Source of the DNA: Lachnospiraceae bacterium V9D3004
GTDB taxonomy: Bacteria > Bacillota > Clostridia > Lachnospirales > Lachnospiraceae
Reading direction: 5' to 3'
Assembly: GCA_000621985.1 (NCBI GenBank)
Contig: JHWW01000001.1
Span: forward strand, 496,001 to 560,000
Length of the DNA stretch: 64,000 bases
Shown in pieces: positions 16,969 to 25,837 of the stretch. Position 1 is the stretch's first letter; each line of letters begins with the position of its first letter. The notes below the pieces were generated by a model. That model was not told where the DNA came from, searched no databases, and saw only the letters and a program-made list of their open reading frames with translations. The position numbers and the translations under genes were made by a program.

Positions 16969-16998
16969 TTGACAAGTATATGTAGGTGTAAGTATAAT
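16969..16998 (+). promoter_or_regulatory. Consensus sigma-A promoter (TTGACA-18-TATAAT)
   Basis: TTGACA at 16969-16974 and TATAAT at 16993-16998 are both perfect hexamers. The predicted start near 17005 gives a leader of about 310 bases before the next gene, containing the long palindrome at 17094-17248. Confidence 0.75.
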
Positions 16999-17093
16999 TA
17001 CATGTAGGGATGCTTATATACAGGCATAGCATTTTGTTAAGTATCTTATCGTATGGAATAATGCGTATGGACAGCTGAATCAGACCGGAATAA

Positions 17094-17248
17094 AACCACA
17101 CGACAGGGCATGCTGCATGAAGCGGGACCTTTTGCATGCGTCGGTACTTAACGAATACGAGCCGAAGGTGAAGTATGAGTTTAGTACCGTTACGCTGCAA
17201 ACGAGCGAGAGCGATCCCGCGCATGCAGAGATGTCCTGTCGTGTGGTT
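17094..17248 (+). repeat. 155-nt imperfect palindrome in a 426-base gene-free gap
   Basis: Outer arms 17094-17107 and 17235-17248 match perfectly over 14 bp. Further pairs nest inside: CTGCATG 17113-17119 with 17222-17228, GCGGGA 17122-17127 with 17215-17220, TTTGCA 17131-17136 with 17196-17201 and CGGTACT 17142-17148 with 17183-17189. The terminal loop is 34 bases. Nested pairing on this scale suggests a structured RNA or a palindromic repeat element. Apart from the promoter at 16969, I see nothing else in the gap 16892-17317. Confidence 0.8.
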
Positions 17249-17317
17249 CATTATACTCGGATTTGCTGTGGCTTATGATGCCTGTGAATAAATAAAACTA
17301 ATAACGAGGACACAAAC

Positions 17318-18076
17318 ATGATCTTTATTACAGTATGCATAATATTGCTTGCAATTGCAGGCTACGGAGGATATAACGTAAAACACCGTGTGAGGGACTT
17401 TTCGAGAGTTGCTTTCGACACGGATGATATTGTGGAAGGATTGAAAAAGACTAATGTGGAAAATGCTACGATGCCGAAGTCGGTAGCTGCAATGACGAGC
17501 CTCTTGCTTCCACAGATACTTAAGGACTTTCCGGAATTTGATTATGATGAGTGGAAAGTCAAATCCCAGAATGTATTAAGAGCGTATATACAGGCGATCG
17601 AAACAGGGAATGATTCCGTGATGAACGAATCGACACTTAATGTCAATTCGGATCTTAAGCAACTGGTTAAACAAAAGATCAATTCGCTTAAGATAGATAA
17701 CAGAAAAGAATCATTTACGGATTTCAGAATACACAGAACGGAGATATCGGCGTATCACAAAAGGGATGGGCGATGCGTTATATCATTTCAGTCGTCCGTG
17801 CAGTCATTCCATTGTGTGACCGATGCAGTCACCGGTGAGATGATCTCGGGAACAAAAGAGATTCCTTATCAGACGAGATATGAGATCGATCTTGTATACA
17901 TACAGGATCGCAGCAAAGTAGAAAATAATGATGACAAAGCCATGGGACTGACCTGTCCGAACTGTGGAGCAGCAATAACGAATCTTGGTCAGAAGTATTG
18001 CGAATACTGCGGAACAGGAATAGTTGAATTCAATATCCAGGCATGGTATTTCGGAGATATACGCGAAAAGAGATAA
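17318..18076 (+). CDS. Tim44-like membrane protein with C-terminal zinc ribbon
   Basis: The 252-residue protein begins with one hydrophobic helix (IFITVCIILLAIAGYGGY). It continues with an alpha/beta region resembling the Tim44-like/TIM44 fold (FPEFDYDEWKVKSQNVLRAYIQAIETG), and ends with a zinc ribbon, CPNC near residue 212 and CEYC about 15 residues later. Such proteins are found at Firmicute membranes, but their function is not established. An AACGAGG-type ribosome site precedes the ATG. It is 30 bases upstream of the first hybrid kinase, so the two are probably cotranscribed from the promoter at 16969. Confidence 0.75.
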   Translation: MIFITVCIILLAIAGYGGYNVKHRVRDFSRVAFDTDDIVEGLKKTNVENATMPKSVAAMTSLLLPQILKDFPEFDYDEWKVKSQNVLRAYIQAIETGNDSVMNESTLNVNSDLKQLVKQKINSLKIDNRKESFTDFRIHRTEISAYHKRDGRCVISFQSSVQSFHCVTDAVTGEMISGTKEIPYQTRYEIDLVYIQDRSKVENNDDKAMGLTCPNCGAAITNLGQKYCEYCGTGIVEFNIQAWYFGDIREKR

Positions 18077-18106
18077 ACATCTGTATCTTATGGGGAGGGG
18101 CTATAG

Positions 18107-20779
18107 ATGGGAAAAAGTAACAAGCACAAAGAAGTATTTTATACATCGCATGTAATATTATTGGTAAGTTATACTATACTGTCCGCAATATTGATGGTTG
18201 AGACTCTGATCATGTCTTGGGAGACATGGGTGATCCCCATGATACTGACATCACTGATTGCCTGCTGGTATCTGCACATAACACAAAAAATCCCCAGCGA
18301 ATATCGTATGTGGTTGTATGTTATTGTGATGATGGCAGCATTTTTTTTCTATGGGATCCATGAGGCGAGCACCTTTGATATGGCTCCTGTTATGATGATG
18401 GCAATTGCACTGTTATGCCTTACGGGAAAAATAAAAGTAATAATCATTAGTCAGATAGTCTATTACACGATAATGGCATACAATCTTACCAAAATGGTAA
18501 GAGGCGGTTATGAATTCACTACGCTTGTTACAACACGTATAATACTACATTTGACGCTGATATTCATTATAGGATGGATAGCAAGGAACATAATAAAAAA
18601 ATGGGTCAAAATACTCCATATGTCTGATGATGACATTAACAGGATGACTGATGCAACCGCAAGAATGGATGATTTTCTTACGAATGCATCACATGAAATG
18701 AGAACTCCGGTCAATGCCGTTATCGGACTTACCACTATGATGTTGAAAAAAGAGATGTCGCCTGAATTCCGAAAAGACCTTAATTCCGTACAGGAAGCGG
18801 GTTACAGGGTGTCTAATCAGATAAGCGATATTCTTGATTATACAGAGATTGATATGGATAAGCTTGCAGTTAATAATGAAACATATATGATATCATCTCT
18901 GATAAATGATCTTATGTATTCCATTAACGTTGTAAAGCCTCCGGAACTCGAATTGGTAGTGGACGTTGATGCAAGTGTGCCGAGCGCATTGTCAGGAGAC
19001 AGTGTCAAGATAAAAAAGATATTATGGCACATAATAATCAACGGATTAAAATATACAAAAGAGGGCGGAGTATATGTTCGCATAGGTTCCATTGAGCATA
19101 CATACGGGATTAATCTTGTTATTGAGATCAGTGATACGGGAATCGGAATGACTGAAAGTGAGATTGATAAAATCGCTGACAGATTTTACCAATCAAATCC
19201 GGGAAGAACAAGAAATTCCGGAGGTCTTGGAATAGGAATGTCCATAGTACAGGGATTTGTTAAAGCAATGGGCGGTTTTATGACTATAACCAGTGAACCG
19301 GACAAGGGTACTACAGTTACACTAAGTCTTCCACAGATCGTAGTTGATCATACAGGCTGTATGTCTATAGAGAACAGCAGACAGTTATGTGTAGCCGGAT
19401 TCTTTCATTTTGACAAATTCGATAATCCTCAGGTCAGGGAATATTATAATAAAATGATCAGCGATCTTGCGAAAGGTCTTAATGTTCCTTTTTTTAAAGC
19501 TGATGATGTAAATTCGCTGAAAAAGATCGGAAGGAATTACAGACTCACGCATATTTTTGTGGGTGAGGAAGAATATACATCGGCAAGAGATTATATGGAA
19601 TCGCTTGCTTCGCAGGTAATCGTTGCCGTAATAGCTGATGATAATTTTGTACCTTCAGCCGGATCAGGCGTAAAGATAATCAAAAAACCTTTCTATTGTT
19701 TCCCTGTTGTAGCAATACTTAATATGGACATAAACAAAGCAAATGAGATAAATGTTAACGAACAGATGTATTGTCCGGATTTGAAAGCACTTGTTGTTGA
19801 TGATGAACCGATGAATCTGTTAGTAGCTGAGGGAATATTCTCGAATTACGGAATGATCGTAACTACTGCTAACTCCGGAAGAGAAGCTATAAAATTATGC
19901 CAGGCAAATCATTATGATGTGATATTCATGGATCATATGATGCCTGAAATGGATGGAATTGAAGCAATGAAGAGAATAAAATCGGTGATCAAACGAAAGG
20001 AAGATTCCGGTAACTGCGCTATCATCGCACTTACTGCCAATGCTGTCAGCAGTGCCAAAGAGATGTTTCTTGCGGAAGGATTCGACGGATTTGTTCCAAT
20101 ACCTATAGAATTATCAGAACTTGAGAGAGTTCTTAAAAATGTGCTTCCAAAGTCGGCTATAGTATACAGGGAAGCAGGTCAGCCTGACAGAATGTTACAA
20201 GGTAAAGAAAAAGACGATAATGAAACGAAAAAAACCGGAAAGAAAAAAACCGGAAAAAAAGCGACGCAAAATAACAAGACTGATAATATAATATCTGACA
20301 AAGAAAACAAAATGGATTATACGGAAGAAGATGGCTATGCTTCGATCGATGCTGAACTTGAAGCCCTTGAAAAAAGCGGAATCAATACAACAAACGGTTT
20401 GAAATATTGTCAGAATGACAGAGAATTCTATAAGGTAATCCTTTTTGAATACGGTCAGGATTCAGAGAATAAACTGGAGAATATGAAGCATTTATATGAG
20501 AATAAAGAATGGGAAGATTATGCAATAAAAGTACATGCGATAAAGAGTACTTCTAAGATGATAGGAGCCGACAAATTATCGGATATCGCAAAGTTACTTG
20601 AAGATGCGTCAAAAGAAAAAAATGAAGCAGATATAGAAAAATACCATGACGATATGATGAGTCGCTATTCAGTGATCCTCGATGTGATATGCGATACTTA
20701 TGATCTGAAAAATAAACCGGAAGAAGGATCGGGCAACAGTTTATTTGATTCTTTTCTGGCCGGTGAATATGATGACTGA
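18107..20779 (+). CDS. Hybrid sensor histidine kinase with receiver and HPt domains
   Basis: The 890 residues contain about six membrane helices (about 12-165) with very short loops, then HisKA with His196 in SHEMRTPVN. The HATPase has N-box NGLKYTK, DTGIGM and GLGIGMSIVQGF. A degenerate receiver-like segment comes next, then a true receiver with phospho-acceptor Asp609 in IFMDHMMPEMDG. A Lys-rich linker of alternating TGKK-type repeats leads to an HPt domain with His810 in VHAIKST. All phosphorelay modules are therefore on one chain, with no DNA-binding output. GGGGAGG precedes the ATG. The membrane part has no recognisable ligand pocket, so the signal is unknown. Confidence 0.92.
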   Translation: MGKSNKHKEVFYTSHVILLVSYTILSAILMVETLIMSWETWVIPMILTSLIACWYLHITQKIPSEYRMWLYVIVMMAAFFFYGIHEASTFDMAPVMMMAIALLCLTGKIKVIIISQIVYYTIMAYNLTKMVRGGYEFTTLVTTRIILHLTLIFIIGWIARNIIKKWVKILHMSDDDINRMTDATARMDDFLTNASHEMRTPVNAVIGLTTMMLKKEMSPEFRKDLNSVQEAGYRVSNQISDILDYTEIDMDKLAVNNETYMISSLINDLMYSINVVKPPELELVVDVDASVPSALSGDSVKIKKILWHIIINGLKYTKEGGVYVRIGSIEHTYGINLVIEISDTGIGMTESEIDKIADRFYQSNPGRTRNSGGLGIGMSIVQGFVKAMGGFMTITSEPDKGTTVTLSLPQIVVDHTGCMSIENSRQLCVAGFFHFDKFDNPQVREYYNKMISDLAKGLNVPFFKADDVNSLKKIGRNYRLTHIFVGEEEYTSARDYMESLASQVIVAVIADDNFVPSAGSGVKIIKKPFYCFPVVAILNMDINKANEINVNEQMYCPDLKALVVDDEPMNLLVAEGIFSNYGMIVTTANSGREAIKLCQANHYDVIFMDHMMPEMDGIEAMKRIKSVIKRKEDSGNCAIIALTANAVSSAKEMFLAEGFDGFVPIPIELSELERVLKNVLPKSAIVYREAGQPDRMLQGKEKDDNETKKTGKKKTGKKATQNNKTDNIISDKENKMDYTEEDGYASIDAELEALEKSGINTTNGLKYCQNDREFYKVILFEYGQDSENKLENMKHLYENKEWEDYAIKVHAIKSTSKMIGADKLSDIAKLLEDASKEKNEADIEKYHDDMMSRYSVILDVICDTYDLKNKPEEGSGNSLFDSFLAGEYDD

Positions 20780-20809
20780 TGATTTATAAAGCCGGGGGGG
20801 GTGAGTGAT

Positions 20810-23494
20810 ATGAGTCCGAAAAAAATAAAAGAATTCTTATTCGATGAATCTGCGGATATACAGAAACGATTGTTTGTTCTCGTATCGGTTATATCATTGG
20901 GAGCATTATGTATGGCATTCGTTGAGAGTATACTGATAGGTGAAGATTTTATAGATCTGATGGTGATCGCGCTTGCATTTTTTGTGTGCGTTTCCATCGT
21001 ATCCGCAGCAATAAAATATGATAAACTGATTCCCGCTGCTTATTCGATCGCAGTCGTTCTGATATTCATATTGCTCCCGGGTTCATTTTTCTCGGGCGGC
21101 GGAATACACGGCGGTACGCCTTTGTGGTGTGTATTCTGCGCACTGTACCTCAGTATGGTGTTAAAAGGAAGAGCAAGGAATATACTGCTTACATGCGAGG
21201 CGGTCGTTGTAATGGTATGTTATTACATAGGCTACAATTATCCGGAGCTGGTGGCGAAACACACGATATTCATGGCATATCTTGATTCATTTGTATCACT
21301 TGTCCTTGTAAGTTTCATGACGACCGTGCTTGTCGGATTCGAAGTAAGTGTATACAGAAAGAAAAATAAACGTTCAGAGGAACAAAGAGAAGAGATCGAT
21401 GCTCTTGTTCAGGCTCAGAACAGATTCTTTTCAAGTATGAGCCATGAGATAAGAACTCCGATCAATACAATAATAGGACTTAACGAAATGATCCTCAGGG
21501 AAGATATATCGGACGAGGTTGCCGAAGATGCAAATAATATTCAGGCTGCAAGCAAGATGCTTCTTCAGCTCATCAATGATATTCTTGACAAGTCAAAGCT
21601 TGAATCCGGTAAGATGGTAATAACTCCGGTCAAATACAATATTGGCGACATGCTGTCGGATATTGTCGGCATGATGTGGATAAGAGCAAAGGAAAAAGGA
21701 CTTGATTTTCATGTTGAGGTGGATCCCTCAGTTCCTGCCGAGTTAGTTGGTGACGAAGTCAGAATCAAACAGATGGTCATTAATCTGCTTACCAATGCGA
21801 TCAAATATACAAAAGAAGGTTCGGTAACACTCTCGATACAGGCTGAACCTATTAATGAGCTGGAAGCTCTCATATCATTTTCGGTAATGGATACGGGAAT
21901 GGGAATCAAGAAAGAGAATATACCTCATCTGTTCTCAGCATTCAGAAGAGTTGATGAATCGAAGAACCGTTATATTGAAGGTACGGGACTTGGACTCTCC
22001 ATTGTAAAGCAGTTCGCCGACCTTATGGACGGTCAGATAACGGTCAACAGTGTGTATACACAAGGGTCCACATTTGTACTTAAGATACCGCAGGAGATAA
22101 CGGTATGGAGAAAAGTCGGGGAACTTAACATAGAGAGAACTCATGCGATGAACAGAAAATCCACATATTACAGAAGCTTCGAAGCGCCCGATGCAAGAGT
22201 TCTTGTTGTTGATGATACCAATGCCAATCTTCTCGTTGTGACCAAGCTTCTTCGTGATACCAAGGTTCAAATCGATACTGCGGACAGCGGCGAGAAGGCA
22301 CTTAAGATGACTCTGGAGAAAAAATATCATGTAATACTCATGGATCATCTCATGCCTGAAATGGATGGAATAGAGTGTATGCATCGCGTGAGAGATCAGA
22401 TAGGCGGACGCAGTAAGGAAGCGAAGATTACAGCCCTTACCGCCAATGCGGGTTCAGACGTAAGGGAGTTGTATATAAAAGAAGGTTTTGACGGATATAT
22501 TACAAAACCCGTAAGCGGAGAAGTACTTGAGGCAGAGCTTATTCGCCTTCTTCCCGACAGTCTTATTCATCAGGCGGAAAATGTATCGGAAGCAGTCGAT
22601 GAAAGTCTTACATATACAAATGATCAGAGAATACGAATTCCTTTGCTTATAACAACAGAGAGTGTATGCGATATTCCGAAGAGCATGCTGAAATCCCGCA
22701 ATATACCTGTTATTCCTTACAGTATACATACGGATGAAGGATGCTTTAAAGATGGAGTGGAGATAGACTCAAGAGGGTTCATAAGATATACAAGAACAGG
22801 TAACGGTTCACTTCGCTCCGAACCGCCTTCGGTGGAAGAATATGAGGCATTCTTTGCCAAGCAACTGATCCGTGCCAATAATATCATTCATATAAGTTTG
22901 GCAAAAAATGTAAACGAGGCTTATAACATTGCGACAGAAGGCGCAAAAGCATTCGGAAATGTGACAGTATATGATAGCAGACATCTTTCAAGCGGTATGG
23001 GACTGGCGGTTCTTGCAGCCAGTGATATGGCAGGAAAGGGAATGACACCGGATAAGATCGTATCGGAACTGAATGATATATGTAATCATATCAATACAAG
23101 TTTTATAGTTGAGGATCTGGATTATCTTGTCAAGGCAGGTCGTGTCAAAGAGGGGCTTGCAAGGATTGCCGGTGCATTTATGGTTCATCCTGTTCTTGCC
23201 CTTAAGAAAAGCAAGATGGGAGTCGACAGAACTTATTTTGGCTCAAGAGAGAGATGCTGGCGCAAATACATTGAAAATACACTTAATACCCGTAATGAGA
23301 TTGACCGTTCATTATTATTTGTCACGTATGTCGGACTTGATAAAAATGAACTGGAGCTCATAGAGAGGGAGATAAAAAAACACGTTGAATTCGAAAAGAT
23401 CATCTTCCAGAAAGCATCGCCGTCCATATCTTCCAATTGCGGAATAGGTACGTATGGACTGCTGTTCAGGACATTTGCCCTGCCATTGCATTAA
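20810..23494 (+). CDS. Hybrid histidine kinase-receiver fused to a C-terminal DegV domain
   Basis: The 894-residue protein has about six membrane helices (about 18-178), HisKA with His212 in SHEIRTPIN, and a HATPase with NAIKYTK, DTGMGI and GTGLGLSIVKQF. Its receiver carries Asp512 in ILMDHLMPEMDG. From about residue 610 the sequence is a full DegV-family domain: ITTESVCDIPKS at its start, DSRHLSSGMG in the middle and a SFIVEDLDYLVKAGR motif. DegV proteins bind fatty acids, often for acyl phosphorylation. Fusion to a kinase suggests lipid or fatty-acid sensing, or control of fatty-acid uptake. ATG at 20810 follows GGGGGTGA; a GTG nine bases earlier lacks ribosome-site spacing. It lies 30 bases after the preceding kinase gene. 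Confidence 0.9.
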   Translation: MSPKKIKEFLFDESADIQKRLFVLVSVISLGALCMAFVESILIGEDFIDLMVIALAFFVCVSIVSAAIKYDKLIPAAYSIAVVLIFILLPGSFFSGGGIHGGTPLWCVFCALYLSMVLKGRARNILLTCEAVVVMVCYYIGYNYPELVAKHTIFMAYLDSFVSLVLVSFMTTVLVGFEVSVYRKKNKRSEEQREEIDALVQAQNRFFSSMSHEIRTPINTIIGLNEMILREDISDEVAEDANNIQAASKMLLQLINDILDKSKLESGKMVITPVKYNIGDMLSDIVGMMWIRAKEKGLDFHVEVDPSVPAELVGDEVRIKQMVINLLTNAIKYTKEGSVTLSIQAEPINELEALISFSVMDTGMGIKKENIPHLFSAFRRVDESKNRYIEGTGLGLSIVKQFADLMDGQITVNSVYTQGSTFVLKIPQEITVWRKVGELNIERTHAMNRKSTYYRSFEAPDARVLVVDDTNANLLVVTKLLRDTKVQIDTADSGEKALKMTLEKKYHVILMDHLMPEMDGIECMHRVRDQIGGRSKEAKITALTANAGSDVRELYIKEGFDGYITKPVSGEVLEAELIRLLPDSLIHQAENVSEAVDESLTYTNDQRIRIPLLITTESVCDIPKSMLKSRNIPVIPYSIHTDEGCFKDGVEIDSRGFIRYTRTGNGSLRSEPPSVEEYEAFFAKQLIRANNIIHISLAKNVNEAYNIATEGAKAFGNVTVYDSRHLSSGMGLAVLAASDMAGKGMTPDKIVSELNDICNHINTSFIVEDLDYLVKAGRVKEGLARIAGAFMVHPVLALKKSKMGVDRTYFGSRERCWRKYIENTLNTRNEIDRSLLFVTYVGLDKNELELIEREIKKHVEFEKIIFQKASPSISSNCGIGTYGLLFRTFALPLH

Positions 23495-23528
23495 TATAAT
23501 AAAAACATATTCCAGGAGGAGAATAGAG

Positions 23529-25592
23529 ATGAAAAAAACAGTAAAAGTAACAGCGGCTGTGCTTGCGGTCGCACTTGGTATCGCGCTTATTCCGGCAGGA
23601 AATGCCGATGCCGCAAAAGTAAATGTAAAGAAGGTTGCAGTAACAAACACTCTTACGGGAAGCAGTAAGATTGTAACGGTCGCTAAAGGAAAAAAGGTTA
23701 AGCTAGAAACTACCGTAACCGTAAAACCCGACAAGGCGGCAAATAAGGAGGTCACCTATTCAAGTAAGAATACAGGTATCGCAACGGTAACAAAAAAAGG
23801 TGTTGTAAAGGGGATCAAGGCCGGTAAGACAAAGATAGTTGTTACATCAAAGATAAATGTCAAAAAAACCGCTTCGATCAATGTGAAGGTTGTTGAAGGA
23901 GCTGTTACAAAGGTAACACTTGATAAGACGAGCGGATCACTTAATACAGGTGAAACATTAGCGCTTAAAGCAACTGTAAAGGCAGGTAAGAAAGCTGATA
24001 AGACAATTGCATGGTCATCATCAAAAGAATCCGTTGCAACTGTAGACGACAAGGGTGTTGTAACCGCAGTGGCAGCAGGAAGCACTGTTATAACGGCACT
24101 CGCAGCAGACGGTTCCGGTAAGAAAGCAATATGTAAGATTACGGTTAATGATCCTGTCAATATTTCTGATCTTAAAGTGCTTAATGCGCAGTCCGTAACA
24201 TTTTCACTTAACAGGGCATATGCCCTTACACCGGACGCCGTATCGGTAATGAAGAAGATCAATACGGACGGAGAATACAGAAATAAGCTTGTGATCGAGA
24301 GCATGTCAACAACCGATAGTATTAATTATACGATAGTTCTTGATGCTAACAGTCTTGTATATGAGGGTAACTATGTTCAGGTATCGATCCCCACTCTTCC
24401 GGGTACCGTTAAGACTAAGGAATTATTGTACAGAGAGCCTGTATGCAAGTACACTTCCGAGGTATGTGCAACATGGACGGTTAATGAGTATGATAGTAAG
24501 AAATTCACAGATGAATGGGGTAAAGGTTATTCAACAATAAGCATATCAGGCCTTCCCGCAGGTCTCGTATCTGAATCAAATAACGGAGAACTTACCGTAA
24601 AAGGAGTGCCCACTACGGCAGGCGTAACGGATGCAACGATAACGGCTGTTGATGAGCTTGGCAATACAGAGACTACTCTGGTTCATTTTGTGATCGGTTC
24701 GGATACTGTTATCGCAGGAGCAACGACAACTATATATGATGTTAATGCAGGTACTGCAGAGTCCTATTGGAAGAAAGTAACGGTTACAGGCGGAAGCGGC
24801 AATTATAAATATTCCGTAGCACCTAACGGTGATCCTTTCGGACTTATCAGTAATAAGGATGCAAACGGTGTGATCGAAAATGTAGACAGTACGGGAATTC
24901 CGATCATCGTAAAATTACCGGGTAATTATTCGGTTACAATTCAGGTAAGTGATGTTAAGGATCCTTCGAGAACATGCAATATCGTTATCCCTCTTAATAT
25001 AGTACAGGGCATATCGGTAGGCGGAAGTGTTGTTGATGCCGCAGGTAATAAGATATCCGGTGCAAGTATAAGATTTGTTAATAAAGATAAGGACAACAAA
25101 TATACATCATATATTGATGCTACTTCTAATTTGGACGGTGTATACAGCGCAACCCTGGTCGCCGGTAATTATGATATTAAAGTATCCAGAGGAGTCGGTT
25201 ACGCAACGTGTGCGGCCGCGACCAAATATCTCTACAATCAGTCGCTGTCGGTATCCGGAACAGGTTACGATCTTAAACTTCCTTTGTATAAGGTTATTAT
25301 AGGTGAGGCAAAGGATGCCACAACAGGAGAGGTGATTGACGGGAAGAACCTTTCATGGAAGGCTAATTACGAATATGTAGGTGAAGGCGAAGTACTGTAT
25401 CTTAAGCCGGGAACATATTCACTTGAATCGATTAAAAAAGTGGCGGCAACCAATATTAACGGTGAACATGTGGTCCGCACTTATAAATATACCGCAACCG
25501 CCACGGTAGTCAATGCTGCGGTGATCCTTCCGGTCACAAGGACGCTTGTGAGTGAAGTAAAAGACAATAATTATCATGATTATGATGATTAA
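23529..25592 (+). CDS. Secreted Big_2/Ig-like surface protein
   Basis: A 687-residue exported protein. A signal peptide (MKKTVKVTAAVLAVALGIALIP, cleavage near ADA/AK) precedes two Big_2-type domains: one with TGIATVTKKGVVKGIKAGKT, the other with SVATVDDKGVVTAVAAGST. After a beta-rich central part come a putative-Ig segment (ISGLPAGLVSESNNGELTVKG) and a carboxypeptidase-regulatory-like domain (GGSVVDAAGNKISGASI, then DGVYSATLVAGNYDI). No sorting signal, dockerin or SLH domain is visible. AGGAGGAG is upstream of the ATG at 23529; the frame extends upstream, but earlier starts would disrupt the signal peptide. It follows the DegV-kinase gene by 34 bases and may be its cotranscribed target or sensor partner. 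Confidence 0.85.
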   Translation: MKKTVKVTAAVLAVALGIALIPAGNADAAKVNVKKVAVTNTLTGSSKIVTVAKGKKVKLETTVTVKPDKAANKEVTYSSKNTGIATVTKKGVVKGIKAGKTKIVVTSKINVKKTASINVKVVEGAVTKVTLDKTSGSLNTGETLALKATVKAGKKADKTIAWSSSKESVATVDDKGVVTAVAAGSTVITALAADGSGKKAICKITVNDPVNISDLKVLNAQSVTFSLNRAYALTPDAVSVMKKINTDGEYRNKLVIESMSTTDSINYTIVLDANSLVYEGNYVQVSIPTLPGTVKTKELLYREPVCKYTSEVCATWTVNEYDSKKFTDEWGKGYSTISISGLPAGLVSESNNGELTVKGVPTTAGVTDATITAVDELGNTETTLVHFVIGSDTVIAGATTTIYDVNAGTAESYWKKVTVTGGSGNYKYSVAPNGDPFGLISNKDANGVIENVDSTGIPIIVKLPGNYSVTIQVSDVKDPSRTCNIVIPLNIVQGISVGGSVVDAAGNKISGASIRFVNKDKDNKYTSYIDATSNLDGVYSATLVAGNYDIKVSRGVGYATCAAATKYLYNQSLSVSGTGYDLKLPLYKVIIGEAKDATTGEVIDGKNLSWKANYEYVGEGEVLYLKPGTYSLESIKKVAATNINGEHVVRTYKYTATATVVNAAVILPVTRTLVSEVKDNNYHDYDD

Positions 25593-25716
25593 GTGTGTCA
25601 GGTACAAGTATATATAATATAAACAAAAAGTATATTGTGAAAAAAATCAAATTACAGAACCCGATGGTCCTATTAAAACAGTTAACGAATAGACATATAA
25701 AATGTAATTTTTGTCC

Positions 25717-25745
25717 TTGACTTTAGGACAAATGATGGCTACAAT
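25717..25745 (+). promoter_or_regulatory. Sigma-A promoter for the GH43-CBM6 gene
   Basis: TTGACT at 25717-25722, 17-base spacer, TACAAT at 25740-25745. The inferred leader is about 85 bases. The rest of the 245-base gap (25593-25837) is AT-rich with no other clear feature. Confidence 0.65.
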
Positions 25746-25837
25746 GCAAGTGTCAGATTGCGTATTTACAGCAAAAACAATACGATTTTTGATTGTTAAC
25801 ACAGTTAGTATTGATCAATCATACGAAAGGGGCAAAA

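Noticed and set aside
17094-17248. Retron or group II intron reading of the long palindrome
   Set aside because: No reverse transcriptase gene is nearby and no intron domain V-like motif is visible.
20222-20260. TGKK-type short repeats in the first hybrid kinase
   Set aside because: A Lys-rich flexible linker in coding sequence, not a DNA repeat element or CRISPR.
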